DNA from: Coriobacteriia bacterium | GTDB lineage: Bacteria; Actinomycetota; Coriobacteriia; Anaerosomatales; PALSA-660 | DNA: 36,097 nucleotides | Reading direction: 5' to 3' | Assembly (NCBI GenBank): GCA_025361505.1 | Contig: JANYKZ010000059.1 | Coordinates: forward strand, 1-36,097 | Shown here: in pieces, positions 20,362 to 30,773 of the stretch | Layout of the letters: each line of letters opens with the position of its first letter | How positions within the stretch are numbered: the first letter of the stretch is position 1 | Program-made: the position numbers and the translations under genes | The notes under the pieces: model-generated | Databases searched by the model: none | What the model was told of the DNA's origin: nothing | What the model saw: the letters and a program-made list of their open reading frames with translations, nothing else

Positions 20362-21291
20362 CTAGCCCTTGAGCCCCAGGCCCATCTGCTGAAGCTTGTC
20401 TTTCACTTCTTCGATGGACTTGGCGCCGAAGTTACGGATGTTGAGAAGATCGGCCTCCGTGCACTCTGCCAGCTGGCCGATGGTGTTGACACCCTGGCGC
20501 TTGAGGCAGTTGAACGAGCGGACCGTGAGGTCGAGGTCCTCGATCGGTGTGTCGAGCGGACCGGCGCCATCTGCGGGCTTGTCGACGAACGTGACGTCGA
20601 GCTCCGCCTCGGACTGGTCCTCGAACAGCATCATATGGTCGTTGATGATCTTGGCGGAGCGGGCCACGGCGTCAGCCGGGTCGACCGCGCCGTTGGTCTC
20701 GATCTCGACCGTGAGCTTGTCGTAGTCGGTGCGCTGCCCCACGCGGGTGTTCTCCACGAGGTAGGTGCAGCGGACCACCGGGCTGAACAGCGAATCCACG
20801 GTGATGACACCCAGCGGATCGTCGCTGCGCTTGTTGCGGTCAGCGGAAACGTAGCCGCGACCGACTTCGATACGCATGGACATCTCGAGCTTGGAACCCT
20901 TGTCGAGGGTCGCGATGACCGCCTCGGGGTTGACCAGCTCGAACTCGGACGGCACCACGAGATCGGCGCCCGTCACGGTCTTGGGACCGGACACGGACAG
21001 CGTCGCGACTGCGTCGTCACCGATGCCGGTCGAGCGGAACACCAGCTGCTTGACGTTCAACACGACGTCCGTGACGTCCTCGCGGACTCCCGGGATCGCG
21101 GTGAACTCGTGCTGGACGCCCTCGATGCGGATCGACGTCGCGGCTGCTCCCTGGAGCGACGAGAGCAGCACCCGGCGCATGCAGTTGCCCAGGGTGTACC
21201 CGAAACCGCGCTCGAGCGGCTCCACGACATAGCGAGCGGTACGCGTGTCGATCGGCACGACCGAGACAGACGGCCTCATGAACTCTGTCAT
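20362..21291 (-). CDS. rpoA: DNA-directed RNA polymerase subunit alpha
   Basis: FVVEPLERGFGYTLGNCMRRVLLSSLQGAAATS-type N-terminal domain; alphaCTD NCLKRQGVNTIGQLAECTEADLLNIRNFGAKSIEEVKDKL. Confidence 0.98.
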   Translation of the reverse strand: MTEFMRPSVSVVPIDTRTARYVVEPLERGFGYTLGNCMRRVLLSSLQGAAATSIRIEGVQHEFTAIPGVREDVTDVVLNVKQLVFRSTGIGDDAVATLSVSGPKTVTGADLVVPSEFELVNPEAVIATLDKGSKLEMSMRIEVGRGYVSADRNKRSDDPLGVITVDSLFSPVVRCTYLVENTRVGQRTDYDKLTVEIETNGAVDPADAVARSAKIINDHMMLFEDQSEAELDVTFVDKPADGAGPLDTPIEDLDLTVRSFNCLKRQGVNTIGQLAECTEADLLNIRNFGAKSIEEVKDKLQQMGLGLKG

Positions 21292-21329
21292 CTACCTAGC
21301 CTCCTTGGCGGGATACCTACGAACACCGG

Positions 21330-21956
21330 TTACTTGGAGTAGAGCTCGACGATGAGCTGCTCGCGAACCGGCAGGTCGATCTGGTCGCGGGTCGGAAGTG
21401 CCAGGACCTTGCCCTGGAGCTTCTCGACGTCCACCTGCAGCCACGCGGGAACTTCGATGCGGGCGGACGAGATGATTGCCGCCTTCACCACGGTGAGGTC
21501 CTTGGCCTTCGGCGCCACGGAGACGACGTCCCCGGGACGGACGCGGTACGAGGGGATGTTGACCCTCGCGTCGTTGACCATGATGTGGTTGTGACGGACC
21601 GTCTGCCGCGCCTCGTCGCGCGATGCGGCGAAACCGAGGCGGTAGACCACGTTGTCAAGACGGCTCTCGAGCAGGCGGAGAAGGTTCTCGCCCGACTTGC
21701 CCTGCTGCCGGCTTGCGATCGTGTAGTACGTGCGGAACTGCTTCTCCAAGACGCCGTATGAGCGCTTGGCCTTCTGCTTCTCGCGGAGCTGCACCCGATA
21801 CTCGCTGTCGCGCGGACGCTTCTTACCGGCCTGGCCAGGCGGGAACGGGCGGCGTTCGACGCCGCACTTGTCGCTGTAGCAGCGATCGCCCTTCAGGAAC
21901 AGTTTGATGCCCTCACGACGGCAGAGGCGGCAGTCCGCGCCTGTGTAACGTGCCAT
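21330..21956 (-). CDS. rpsD: 30S ribosomal protein S4 (Cys-rich, zinc-binding form)
   Basis: [37 protein letters not shown]4 domain [30 protein letters not shown]. Confidence 0.98.
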   Translation of the reverse strand: MARYTGADCRLCRREGIKLFLKGDRCYSDKCGVERRPFPPGQAGKKRPRDSEYRVQLREKQKAKRSYGVLEKQFRTYYTIASRQQGKSGENLLRLLESRLDNVVYRLGFAASRDEARQTVRHNHIMVNDARVNIPSYRVRPGDVVSVAPKAKDLTVVKAAIISSARIEVPAWLQVDVEKLQGKVLALPTRDQIDLPVREQLIVELYSK

Positions 21957-21982
21957 CTTTCGAATTCCTCCTAAAGGAAGAG

Positions 21983-22387
21983 CTAAACGCGGCGGCGCTT
22001 GCGCGGCCGGCAGCCGTTGTGCGGGACGGGCGTGCAGTCCTGGATGCTGGCGATCTCAAGGCCGGTGGCCTGCAGAGACCTGATCGCCGTCTCGCGACCG
22101 GAACCGGGACCCTTCACGAACACGGACACCTTGCGCATGCCGTGCTCCATCGCGTCCTTCGCGCACTGCTCAGCAGCGAGCTGTGCGGCGAACGGCGTCG
22201 ACTTGCGGGAACCCTTGAAGCCCACCTGGCCCGCGCTGCGCCACGTGATGACGTTGCCCGCGGGATCCGTGATGGAGATGATCGTGTTGTTGAACGTGCT
22301 CTTGATGTGCGCCTGACCCACAGCGATGTTCTTGCGCTCGCTGCGCTTAACGCGGGTCTTGACGGTCTTCTTCTTCGGAGCCGCCAT
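21983..22387 (-). CDS. rpsK: 30S ribosomal protein S11
   Basis: [44 protein letters not shown]. Confidence 0.98.
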   Translation of the reverse strand: MAAPKKKTVKTRVKRSERKNIAVGQAHIKSTFNNTIISITDPAGNVITWRSAGQVGFKGSRKSTPFAAQLAAEQCAKDAMEHGMRKVSVFVKGPGSGRETAIRSLQATGLEIASIQDCTPVPHNGCRPRKRRRV

Positions 22388-22389
22388 CG

Positions 22390-22767
22390 CTACTTACCTA
22401 CCTTCTTCTTCGCGCCGATCTGACGACGCGGGCCCTTACGGGTACGCGCGTTCGTGTGGGTCCGCTGTCCGCGGACCGGCAAACCCTTGCGATGGCGAAG
22501 GCCGCGGTAGCAGCCGATCTCCATGAGACGCTTGATGTTCTGGCTGACCTCGCGACGCAGGTCACCCTCGACCTTGATGTTGCGGTCGATGAACTCACGG
22601 AGGCGGACGACTTCCTCCTCGGTGAGGTTACGTACACGCGTGTCCGGGCTGATGCCCGTCTCGCGCAGGATCTTCTGGCTGGTCGTGAGACCGATCCCGA
22701 AGATGTAGGTGAGGCCAATCTCCACACGCTTCTCGCGGGGAAGGTCGACACCGGTTATACGTGCCAA
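22390..22767 (-). CDS. rpsM: 30S ribosomal protein S13
   Basis: [26 protein letters not shown] ... [26 protein letters not shown]. Confidence 0.98.
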   Translation of the reverse strand: MARITGVDLPREKRVEIGLTYIFGIGLTTSQKILRETGISPDTRVRNLTEEEVVRLREFIDRNIKVEGDLRREVSQNIKRLMEIGCYRGLRHRKGLPVRGQRTHTNARTRKGPRRQIGAKKKVGK

Positions 22768-22789
22768 CGTATTTCTCCTCCGGGTAGGA

Positions 22790-22903
22790 CTAGCCCTGCC
22801 GCTGCTTGTGACGCGGGTTCTCGCAGATCACGAGGACGCGCCCATGGCGGCGGATGACCTTGCACTTCTCGCAGATCCTCTTCACAGAGGGTCGTACTTT
22901 CAT
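22790..22903 (-). CDS. rpmJ: 50S ribosomal protein L36
   Basis: Not in the ORF track (37 aa). Translated by hand: [37 protein letters not shown]. Confidence 0.97.
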   Translation of the reverse strand: MKVRPSVKRICEKCKVIRRHGRVLVICENPRHKQRQG

Positions 22904-23029
22904 CTGCCGTTCCCTTCACACGTAGTTCTCTCTATGTACACACCCAGCCGCAGGTGTAGGTTGTCGCGCCCATGACAAACGCCCCCGGGTGTGTCCCTCG
23001 GTTCCCGGTGGCGGGCCGTGCCGTGCGTG

Positions 23030-23251
23030 TTACTTGTAGCGATAGGTGATGCGACCACGCGTGAGGTCGTAGGGAGAGAGCTCGACGACCACCTTGTCGC
23101 CCGGGAGGATCCGGATGTAGTGCATCCTCATCTTGCCCGAGATGTGCGCAAGCACCTTGTGGCCGTTCTCCAACTCGACGCGGAACATCGCGTTGGGGAG
23201 AGGCTCCACTACGGTGCCTTCCATCTCTATGGCGTCGCCGTTCTTTGCCAA
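23030..23251 (-). CDS. infA: Translation initiation factor IF-1
   Basis: [73 protein letters not shown]. Confidence 0.98.
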   Translation of the reverse strand: MAKNGDAIEMEGTVVEPLPNAMFRVELENGHKVLAHISGKMRMHYIRILPGDKVVVELSPYDLTRGRITYRYK

Positions 23252-23294
23252 ACAGAGCTCCTTCTACAGGCGGGTCGTGAAGCCGCAAACGGGA

Positions 23295-23323
23295 AGTATA
23301 CCGCCACGCACCCGCATCGTCCA
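23295..23323 (-). promoter_or_regulatory. Candidate promoter upstream of infA
   Basis: Minus strand TGGACG - 17 nt - TATACT (4/6 and 5/6 to sigma70 consensus). Confidence 0.5.
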
Positions 23324-23337
23324 GTATCGGACGTCGT

Positions 23338-24084
23338 TCACTCCAGCGTCAGGACCAGAGGCCCGTCGTGCGTCACCGCGACCGTGTGTTCGAAGTGCGC
23401 CGACAGCGATCCATCGGCGGTCACCACGGTCCAACCGTCACCAAGCTGGCGGACGTCCGCGCCGCCGGCGTTGACCATCGGCTCGATCGCGATGACCATA
23501 CCCGCCAGCAGCACCGTGCCTTTGCCGGCGGTGCCATAGTTCGGCACCTGCGGCTCCTCGTGCATCGCACGCCCGATCCCGTGCCCGACGTACTCCCGGA
23601 CGACGGAGAAGCCCGCGCCCTCGGCCACGCCCTGGACCGCGTAGCCGATGTCCCCCAGGCGCATGCCCGGCCAGCAGCGCGCGATCCCCGCCTCGAGGCT
23701 CTCCCGCGTCGCGACCAGCAGGCGCTTCGCTTCGTCCGAGACCGTTCCCACAGCGAAGGTCCGGGCCGAGTCTCCGAAGTAGCCGTCGATCACCGCACCG
23801 ACATCCACGGAGATGATGTCGCCGTCGGAGAGCTTGCGGCGACCGGGGATACCGTGTACGACCTCGCTGTTGAGCGACGCACAGATCGTGGCCGGGTAGC
23901 CCTGGTAGCCCTTGAACGCGGCCCGGGCGCCTGCTGCTCGGATGACGTCAACGGCGACCTCGTCGAGGTCGGCCGTCGTGACGCCGACCGCGACCGCATC
24001 GCCGACCGCGCGCAGGGCACGGGCCGTGATGCGCCCCGCCTCACGCATGAGGGCGATCTCCGAAGCGGACTTGCAGGCGATCAT
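23338..24084 (-). CDS. map: Type I methionyl aminopeptidase
   Basis: GYPATICASLNSEVVHGIPG, DIISVDVGAVIDGYFGDSARTF, EYVGHGIGRAMHEEPQVPNYG. Confidence 0.96.
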   Translation of the reverse strand: MIACKSASEIALMREAGRITARALRAVGDAVAVGVTTADLDEVAVDVIRAAGARAAFKGYQGYPATICASLNSEVVHGIPGRRKLSDGDIISVDVGAVIDGYFGDSARTFAVGTVSDEAKRLLVATRESLEAGIARCWPGMRLGDIGYAVQGVAEGAGFSVVREYVGHGIGRAMHEEPQVPNYGTAGKGTVLLAGMVIAIEPMVNAGGADVRQLGDGWTVVTADGSLSAHFEHTVAVTHDGPLVLTLE

Positions 24085-24096
24085 CGATGCACTTCC

Positions 24097-24747
24097 CTAG
24101 GCGATGCTGCGGAGCAGGGACGCGATGTCTGCGTAGACATCGTCCACGTCACGGTCACCATCGACCGCACGGAGCAGGCCCTTGTCGCGGTAGTACTCGA
24201 TCAGGGGCCGGGTGTTGGCTTCGTAGACCGTGAGGCGGTTGGTGACCGTCTCGACGGAGTCGTCAGCACGCTGGTAGACCTCGCCGCCGCAGGAATCGCA
24301 GACGCCCTCGGCGTCCGGCATGTCGCCCATGACGTTGTAGATGCGCCCGCAGGCTCGGCACTGGCGCCGGGAAGTCAGCCGAGCCACAAGGGCACTCGAC
24401 GGAACGTCCACGAGCACGACTGCGTCGAGCGCGCGGCCCATGGAGGCGAGAGCGGCCCCCAGCGCGTCTGCCTGCGGAACGGTGCGGGGAAACCCGTCGA
24501 GGATGAAGCCCGCTTCGCAGTCGGGCTGCGTCAACCGCTCCTTGACGATGCCGATGGTGACCTCGTCGGGCACGAGTTCCCCGGCGTCCATGTAGCGCTT
24601 CGCCTCGAGTCCCAGCGGGGTACCGTCCGCGACCGCCTTGCGGAAGATGTCCCCCGTCGAGATGTGCGGGAGAGAGAACTCCTCGACCATGCGGGCGGCC
24701 TGCGTGCCCTTGCCCGCCCCGGGCGCTCCCAGCAGCACGATGTTCAT
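24097..24747 (-). CDS. adk: Adenylate kinase (zinc-binding lid form)
   Basis: MNIVLLGAPGAGKGTQAARM; CRACGRIYN...CDSCGGEVYQRADD; DGFPRTVPQADAL. Confidence 0.97.
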   Translation of the reverse strand: MNIVLLGAPGAGKGTQAARMVEEFSLPHISTGDIFRKAVADGTPLGLEAKRYMDAGELVPDEVTIGIVKERLTQPDCEAGFILDGFPRTVPQADALGAALASMGRALDAVVLVDVPSSALVARLTSRRQCRACGRIYNVMGDMPDAEGVCDSCGGEVYQRADDSVETVTNRLTVYEANTRPLIEYYRDKGLLRAVDGDRDVDDVYADIASLLRSIA

Positions 24748-24785
24748 CTCGACCGCCTCCCCACTCCGCCGACAGATGGTGCGCC

Positions 24786-24816
24786 GGGCGGGACCCGGTT
24801 CGACCGGGCCCCGCCC
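24786..24816 (-). promoter_or_regulatory. GC-rich stem-loop in the secY-adk spacer
   Basis: GGGCGGG-A-CCCGGT / TCG / ACCGGG-C-CCCGCCC: 13 bp with one mismatch; no U-tract. Confidence 0.55.
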
Positions 24817-24843
24817 CGCAGTGATACCGGTATCGCGACTCCC

Positions 24844-26100
24844 CTACTTGAAGAAGCCGTCGTAGTGCCGCATCTTCAGCTGGCTCTCCAGCTGGGTCAT
24901 CGTCTCGAGCGCGACGCCGACCATGATCAGGATCGACGTGCCGCCGAACATGCGCAGCAGCGACATGGAGTCTCCCGACGCCTGGAACAGCAGCGTCGGC
25001 ACCGTCGCGATGGCCGCGAGGAACAGCGCGCCGGGAAGCGTGATCCGGTTGAGGACGTGCTCGATGTGCTGCGACGTGGCCTTGCCCGGACGGACGCCCG
25101 GGATGAACCCGCCCTGCTTGCGCAGGTTATCGGCAAGGTCGATCGGGTTGAAGATCAGGGCCGTGTAGAAGTACGAGAAGAACACGATCAACAGTGCCAT
25201 CAGAGACCAGTTGAGCCAGCCTGATGCCAGTGCGTTTGCGACGTTCTTCAGCCAGGTCACGTTCGACAGACCCGCGAGCACGACCGGGAAGTTGAGCACC
25301 GAGCTCGCGAAGATGATCGGGACCACGTTCGCCGCGTTGAGCTTCAGCGGGATGTAGGTGCCGACGCCCCCGAAGACCTTGCGGCCGACGACCCGCTTCG
25401 CGTACTGCACGGGGATGCGGCGCTGCGCGCGCTCCATGGTGACGATCGCCACGATGATGCCGAACGCGGCGATAATGACCGCGACCGCCCAGTACCACTG
25501 GTTCAGCTGGAACGACTGGAGGAGCGTCTGCGGGAAGCGCGAGACGATGCTGGCGAAGATCAGCAGGGACATGCCGTTGCCGATGCCGCGCTGCGTGATG
25601 AGCTCGCCCATCCACATGATGAACGCCGTGCCGGCCACGAGGCTCATGACGATCAGGATCATCGTCACCGGGCTGAACCGCACTCCGAGCTGTCCCTGGA
25701 ACGTGAACATCAGGGCGACGGACTCGACGAGGCCCAGGCCGAGGGTCATGTAGCGCGTGATCTGGGTGATCTTGCGCTGCCCGGTCTCGCCCTCCTTGGA
25801 CCACTTCTCGAGCTGCGGGATGACCGCCTGCATCAGCTGCATGATGATCGACGAGGTGATGTACGGCATGATCCCGAGCGCGAAGATCGCGAAGTTCTGC
25901 ATCGCGCCGCCGGAGAACAGGTTCAGCAGCCCCAGCGCGCCCGAGGACGTCGCCGTGGTCAGCTGGTCGATCATAGCGCGGCTGACCCCCGGGACCGGGA
26001 TGTGCGAGCCGACGCGGTAGAGGGCGATGATCGCGAGAGTGAACAGGATCTTCTTGCGAAGGTCCGGCACGCGGAACGCGTTCGCGAGTGCCTCGAACAT
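24844..26100 (-). CDS. secY: Preprotein translocase subunit SecY
   Basis: MFEALANAFRVPDLRKKILFTLAIIALYRVGSHIPVPGV; GIGNGMSLLIFASIVSRFP. Confidence 0.98.
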   Translation of the reverse strand: MFEALANAFRVPDLRKKILFTLAIIALYRVGSHIPVPGVSRAMIDQLTTATSSGALGLLNLFSGGAMQNFAIFALGIMPYITSSIIMQLMQAVIPQLEKWSKEGETGQRKITQITRYMTLGLGLVESVALMFTFQGQLGVRFSPVTMILIVMSLVAGTAFIMWMGELITQRGIGNGMSLLIFASIVSRFPQTLLQSFQLNQWYWAVAVIIAAFGIIVAIVTMERAQRRIPVQYAKRVVGRKVFGGVGTYIPLKLNAANVVPIIFASSVLNFPVVLAGLSNVTWLKNVANALASGWLNWSLMALLIVFFSYFYTALIFNPIDLADNLRKQGGFIPGVRPGKATSQHIEHVLNRITLPGALFLAAIATVPTLLFQASGDSMSLLRMFGGTSILIMVGVALETMTQLESQLKMRHYDGFFK

Positions 26101-26102
26101 GG

Positions 26103-26543
26103 CTACTCGACCGTCCCGCCGGCTGCTTCGATCTTGATCTTCGCCGTGGCGGAGACCTTCTGGACCCTGATGATGAGCTTGCGAGTGATCTCGCCGTCAC
26201 CCAGGACCTTGACCGCCGCGTCGGCGGACTTGATGACGCCCTTCGCCTTCAGGCTCGCGCCGTCGACGATGTCGCCGTCGACGAAGAGGCCCTCGAGGCG
26301 GGCGACGTTGACCACGTCGTACTCGGTGCGCCAGTGGTTCGTGAAGCCCGGAAGCTTCGGCAGACGCATCGCGAGCGGGTTCTGTCCGCCCTCGAAGCCC
26401 GGACCCTTGCCGCCACCGGCGCGAGAGTTCTGGCCCTTGTCGCCGCGACCGGCAGTGCTTCCGTGGCCGCTGCCGTTCCCGCGTCCTACGCGCTTGCGCT
26501 TCTTGGTCGACCCGGGGGCCGGTGAGAGGTCGTGCAGCTGCAT
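26103..26543 (-). CDS. rplO: 50S ribosomal protein L15
   Basis: MQLHDLSPAPGSTKKRKRVGRGNGSGHGSTAGRGDKGQNSRAGG. Confidence 0.98.
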   Translation of the reverse strand: MQLHDLSPAPGSTKKRKRVGRGNGSGHGSTAGRGDKGQNSRAGGGKGPGFEGGQNPLAMRLPKLPGFTNHWRTEYDVVNVARLEGLFVDGDIVDGASLKAKGVIKSADAAVKVLGDGEITRKLIIRVQKVSATAKIKIEAAGGTVE

Positions 26544-26565
26544 GTTCGTTCTCCTTCTGTACGCC

Positions 26566-26614
26566 ATCGGACCTCCGTCATGGAGACCCGATCGCCGGCC
26601 GCTCGCCGCCGGCG
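26566..26614 (-). promoter_or_regulatory. Two adjacent stem-loops in the rpmD-rplO spacer
   Basis: ATCGG-ac-CTCC/gtcat/GGAG-ac-CCGAT (26566-26592) and CGCCGGC/cgctcgcc/GCCGGCG (26593-26614). Confidence 0.5.
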
Positions 26615-26631
26615 GACTGGACCGGAACGTG

Positions 26632-26826
26632 CTAGATCTCTTCGACCTTCACCAGGTGCTTGACCTTGAAGATCATCCCACGGATGACGGGCGTGTCAGC
26701 CTGCTCCACGGTGTGGTGCATGCGCAGGATCCCCAGAGCGCGGACGGTCCGTCGCTGATCGCGAGCGAGCCCGATGCCGCTGCGTACCTGGGTGATCCGG
26801 AGCGTCTTGGCAATCTCCTTCGCCAT
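26632..26826 (-). CDS. rpmD: 50S ribosomal protein L30
   Basis: [64 protein letters not shown]. Confidence 0.97.
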   Translation of the reverse strand: MAKEIAKTLRITQVRSGIGLARDQRRTVRALGILRMHHTVEQADTPVIRGMIFKVKHLVKVEEI

Positions 26827-26831
26827 GGCTC

Positions 26832-27341
26832 CTACTCCTCCCAACCGTAGATCTGGCCGATGGTCTTGCCGCGGCGGCGCGCGATCGTCTGCGCACTCGC
26901 GACAGACTGCAGGCCCTGAGCCGCAGCCTTGACCATGTTCAGCGCGTTGTCAGAACCCAGCGACTTCGAGAGCACGTCGGTGATCCCGGCGAGCTCCAGC
27001 AGGGCGCGGACGGGTCCGCCCGCGATGATCCCGGTACCGGGAGCGGCCGGCTTGAGCATGACGCGCCCTGCGCCGAAGTGGCCCATCACCGCGTGCGGGA
27101 TGGTCCCTTCGACGATCGGGAACTTGAACATGTTCTTCTTCGCGTCTTCGACGCCCTTCTTGATGGCCACGGGGACTTCGGCGGACTTTCCCATGCCGAC
27201 GCCCACGTTGCCGTTGCCGTCCCCGACCACCACGAGCGCCGTCAGCGAGAAGCGACGGCCGCCCTTGACGACCTTGGACACGCGGTTGATGTAGACGACC
27301 TTTTCCTGCAGCTCCGAGACCGGAGCGAGATTACGCGCCAT
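26832..27341 (-). CDS. rpsE: 30S ribosomal protein S5
   Basis: [45 protein letters not shown]. Confidence 0.98.
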   Translation of the reverse strand: MARNLAPVSELQEKVVYINRVSKVVKGGRRFSLTALVVVGDGNGNVGVGMGKSAEVPVAIKKGVEDAKKNMFKFPIVEGTIPHAVMGHFGAGRVMLKPAAPGTGIIAGGPVRALLELAGITDVLSKSLGSDNALNMVKAAAQGLQSVASAQTIARRRGKTIGQIYGWEE

Positions 27342-27357
27342 TTCGAGATCGTCCTTT

Positions 27358-27726
27358 CTAGAACGTGAGCCCGGCCTCGCGGGCGCCGTCGGCCAGGGCC
27401 TTGACGCGGCCGTGATACAGGCGGCCGCCGCGGTCGAAGACGACCTCGGTCACACCCTTCTCCAGTGCGCGCTTGCCGACCGCGACGCCGACAGCGGCGG
27501 CGGCGGCAACGTTGCTGCCGTTCTTGATGGAGCCCTTTACCTCGGCGTCCAACGTGGATGCCGACGCGATTGTCAGACCGGTCACGTCATCGATGATCTG
27601 TGCGTAGATCTGCGCGTTGCTTCGCGTCACCCTCAAGCGCGGACGAGCGGTGGTCCCTGAGACCTTGCCGCGAACCCTACGCTGACGGCGAGCGAGCTTG
27701 AACGCCTTTGCCTTCAGGTTGTCCAT
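27358..27726 (-). CDS. rplR: 50S ribosomal protein L18
   Basis: [31 protein letters not shown] ... [26 protein letters not shown]. Confidence 0.98.
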   Translation of the reverse strand: MDNLKAKAFKLARRQRRVRGKVSGTTARPRLRVTRSNAQIYAQIIDDVTGLTIASASTLDAEVKGSIKNGSNVAAAAAVGVAVGKRALEKGVTEVVFDRGGRLYHGRVKALADGAREAGLTF

Positions 27727-27743
27727 GTGCTCTTCAGCCCTTC

Positions 27744-28280
27744 CTACTTCGCCGTCTTGCCGAGCTTGCGACGGACATGCTCACCCTCGTACCGAACACC
27801 CTTGCCCTTGTACGGCTCGGGCTTGCGCCAGCTGCGGATCTCGGCGGCCACCTGGCCGACGCGCTGCTTGTCGATGCCGCGCACCGTGATCTTGGTCGGC
27901 GCCGGCACTTCGAACGTGATGCCGTCAGGCGCCTTCACGAGCACGGGATGGCTGAACCCCAGCGCGAGCTGGATGTCCAAGCCCTTGAGCTCGGCGCGAT
28001 AGCCGACGCCCACGATCTCGAGGTTCTTGTGGAACCCCTCCGACACACCGGCGACCATGTTGGCCACCAGCGTACGGGTCAGGCCATGCAGGGAGCGGTG
28101 TCCCCGCTCGTCGCTCGGACGGGTGACCGTCAGGACACCCTCCTCGAGCGTCACGGTCATGTCCGCGTTGAACGTCTGCGTCAGTGACCCCTTCGGTCCC
28201 TTGACGGTGACCGTCGATCCGTCGATCTGAACCTCGACCCCGGACGGGACCGGGATGGGCTGCTTGCCGATTCGAGACAC
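27744..28280 (-). CDS. rplF: 50S ribosomal protein L6
   Basis: [33 protein letters not shown] ... [24 protein letters not shown]. Confidence 0.98.
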   Translation of the reverse strand: MSRIGKQPIPVPSGVEVQIDGSTVTVKGPKGSLTQTFNADMTVTLEEGVLTVTRPSDERGHRSLHGLTRTLVANMVAGVSEGFHKNLEIVGVGYRAELKGLDIQLALGFSHPVLVKAPDGITFEVPAPTKITVRGIDKQRVGQVAAEIRSWRKPEPYKGKGVRYEGEHVRRKLGKTAK

Positions 28281-28310
28281 GGCGGTGGCTCCTTTCCTTG
28301 TCCTGTCCGT

Positions 28311-28709
28311 CTACCAGATGTAGGCGATGACTTCGCCGCCGACGGCGGCCTTCTTTGCTTGCTTGTCGGTCATGACGCCCGAGGACGTCGAGATGACCGC
28401 TATTCCAAGGCCGCCGAGAACGCGCGGGAGCTCGTCCTTCTTCGCGTACACGCGCAGGCCCGGCTTGCTGATGCGCCGGATGCCGGTGATGACGCGCTCA
28501 CGCTTCGGGCCGTACTTCAGGTCCAGCGTCAACGTCGCCTGGACATCGCCCGGAACGACCCTGTAGTCGGAGACGTAGCCCTCCTGCTTCAGGATGCGGG
28601 CGATCTCGACCAGCTTCTTCGACGACGGCATGGAGACCGAGCTCTGGAATGCGTTGTTCGCGTTCCTGATCCGGGTCAGCATGTCGGCGATCGGGTCGGT
28701 CATGCTCAT
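28311..28709 (-). CDS. rpsH: 30S ribosomal protein S8
   Basis: [51 protein letters not shown] 8 nt before ATG 28709. Confidence 0.98.
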   Translation of the reverse strand: MSMTDPIADMLTRIRNANNAFQSSVSMPSSKKLVEIARILKQEGYVSDYRVVPGDVQATLTLDLKYGPKRERVITGIRRISKPGLRVYAKKDELPRVLGGLGIAVISTSSGVMTDKQAKKAAVGGEVIAYIW

Positions 28710-28814
28710 GTTGGATACCTCCTATGGTCCTGTCGAACTCCTAGCGAGAGAGTGGTTCGCGCACTCCCGTGGAATGCACGCCTTCCCGCACGCTCGGCCG
28801 CGTCGGTCTGCGGC

Positions 28815-29000
28815 CTACCAGCTTGCCTTGCGAACGCCCGGAACCTCGCCCTTGTTGGCCAGTTCGCGCAGGCACACGCGGCACAGACCGAACTGACGAT
28901 AGAACGCCCTCGGGCGGCCGCAGCGGTTGCAGCGGCTGACGCTGCGAGAGCTGAACTTCGGCACTCGATTGGCCTTCGCGATCATCGACTTCTTGGCCAC
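28815..29000 (-). CDS. rpsZ: 30S ribosomal protein S14 type Z
   Basis: GTG start; [61 protein letters not shown] with CxxC...CxxC. Confidence 0.97.
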   Translation of the reverse strand: MAKKSMIAKANRVPKFSSRSVSRCNRCGRPRAFYRQFGLCRVCLRELANKGEVPGVRKASW

Positions 29001-29064
29001 TACCACTACCTCCTGGAACGTGGTGCCGAACGCGCCCGTCTGAGCGCCCCGGCGGTACCGGACT

Positions 29065-29607
29065 CTATTTCTTGAAGGGGAACCCGAAGCCGTCGAGCAG
29101 GGCGCGGCATTCCTCATCGGTGTTTGCAGTCGTGACGAACGTGATGTCCATGCCGCGCACGCGATCGACCTTGTCGTAGTCGACCTCAGGGAAGATGAGC
29201 TGCTCATCCACGCCCATGGAGTAGTTGCCGCGGCCGTCGAAGGACTCCGGGTTGATGCCGCGGAAGTCGCGGATGCGCGGGAGCGCAGTCGCGAGCAGGC
29301 GGTCCAGGAACTCCCACATGCGGTCGCCACGCAGCGTCACCTTGGCGCCGATCGGCATACCCTTGCGCAGCTTGAACGCCGCGATCGATTTCTTGGCGCG
29401 TGTGGTCATCGGCTGCTGGCCGGTGATCGTGCGCAGGTCGGCCACGGCCGCATCCAGGAGCTTCGCATCCTGGGAGGCGCCGCCGACGCCCATGTTGATG
29501 ACGATCTTGCTGAAACGCGGCACCTGGTTGACGTTGCCGTACGCCAGCTCGGTCATGAGCTTCGATACGACCTCGTTCCGGTACTTCTCTTTGAGTCTCG
29601 GGGCCAC
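29065..29607 (-). CDS. rplE: 50S ribosomal protein L5
   Basis: [44 protein letters not shown] start at 29607 preceded by GGAGG. Confidence 0.97.
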   Translation of the reverse strand: MAPRLKEKYRNEVVSKLMTELAYGNVNQVPRFSKIVINMGVGGASQDAKLLDAAVADLRTITGQQPMTTRAKKSIAAFKLRKGMPIGAKVTLRGDRMWEFLDRLLATALPRIRDFRGINPESFDGRGNYSMGVDEQLIFPEVDYDKVDRVRGMDITFVTTANTDEECRALLDGFGFPFKK

Positions 29608-29716
29608 TGTGTTCCTCCGGTCCTTCTTGTTCTCGCGGGCGTCAGATTCCTGACCCGACGTCACTTGGCTCACCGCCGCTTTCCGTGCGCGGCAGCTGCA
29701 CAACGCCTCGTACGTA

Positions 29717-30040
29717 CTACTTGTCGATGTCCTTGCCGCACTTCTTGCAGACGCGGATGCGCACGCCGGCCTCGCGACGACGGCTGACGCGGGTCGGCTG
29801 CGAGCAGCTCGGGCAGATCAGCATGACGTTGGACACGTGCATCGTGCCCTCGTGCTGCATGATCCCGCCCTGCGGGTTCTTCTGGCTCGGACGCGTCGCG
29901 CGCTTGATGATGTTCGCGCCCTCGACCGTCACGCGCTGCTTCTCGGGGAAGGCCTTGAGGATCTTCCCTTCCTTACCGTTGTCCTTGCCGGCGATGACAC
30001 GGACCTTGTCGCCGCGCCGGACGTGCATGGAACTGGCCAT
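29717..30040 (-). CDS. rplX: 50S ribosomal protein L24
   Basis: [50 protein letters not shown]-terminal CxxC...CxxC. Confidence 0.97.
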   Translation of the reverse strand: MASSMHVRRGDKVRVIAGKDNGKEGKILKAFPEKQRVTVEGANIIKRATRPSQKNPQGGIMQHEGTMHVSNVMLICPSCSQPTRVSRRREAGVRIRVCKKCGKDIDK

Positions 30041-30055
30041 GTATACAAGGCCTCC

Positions 30056-30424
30056 TTAGATGACTTCGGGCGCGAGCGACACGATCTTCATGTAGCGCTT
30101 GTCGCGCAGCTCGCGCGCGACAGGCCCGAAGATGCGCGTGCCGCGCGGGTTGCCCTGGTTGTCGATGATGACTGCGGCGTTGTCGTCGAACTTGATGTAG
30201 GACCCGTCAGCGCGACGGACCTCCTTCTTGCAGCGGACGACTACCGCCCTGACGACATCGCCCTTCTTGACCGCCCCGTTCGGGATGGCTTCCTTCACGG
30301 TGACGACGATGACGTCGCCGACGCGGGCGTAGCGGCGCTTGGAGCCGCCGAGCACCTTGATGCACAGCACCTGCCGTGCACCTGAGTTGTCCGCGACTTT
30401 GAGTCGGGTCTCTGCCTGGATCAT
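30056..30424 (-). CDS. rplN: 50S ribosomal protein L14
   Basis: [46 protein letters not shown]. Confidence 0.98.
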   Translation of the reverse strand: MIQAETRLKVADNSGARQVLCIKVLGGSKRRYARVGDVIVVTVKEAIPNGAVKKGDVVRAVVVRCKKEVRRADGSYIKFDDNAAVIIDNQGNPRGTRIFGPVARELRDKRYMKIVSLAPEVI

Positions 30425-30443
30425 GTCTTCCTCCGGGACTGGC

Positions 30444-30481
30444 CGGGCCATGCACGCACGTCATGTGCGCGAGCGGGCCCG
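30444..30481 (-). promoter_or_regulatory. Nested stem-loop in the rpsQ-rplN spacer
   Basis: Outer CGGGCC/GGCCCG and inner CGCAC/gtcat/GTGCG. Confidence 0.4.
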
Positions 30482-30488
30482 AGGTGAA

Positions 30489-30773
30489 CTACTTGGCCTT
30501 CTCCACGATCTCGACGAGACGCCAGCGCTTGAGCTTGGACAGCGGACGCGTCTCCATGATCGTGACGACGTCACCGACTCCGCACTCGTTGTTCTCGTCG
30601 TGGGCGTGGTACTTGGTGCTGTGGGTCATCATCTTGCCGTAGAGCGGGTGCGGCTTGCGGCTCTCGATCTTGACGACACAGGTCTTGTCGCCCGCGGTCG
30701 AAACCACGACGCCCTGCCGCGACTTGCGGCTGTTGCGATCCTCGGTCATCTGGACGATCCCTTCCTCACTCAC
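30489..30773 (-). CDS. rpsQ: 30S ribosomal protein S17
   Basis: [50 protein letters not shown]. Confidence 0.97.
   Translation of the reverse strand: MSEEGIVQMTEDRNSRKSRQGVVVSTAGDKTCVVKIESRKPHPLYGKMMTHSTKYHAHDENNECGVGDVVTIMETRPLSKLKRWRLVEIVEKAK

Noticed and set aside
23368-25224. 618-aa plus-strand ORF opposite map, adk and secY
   Set aside because: Spans three conserved minus-strand genes and their spacers; composition typical of shadow ORFs.
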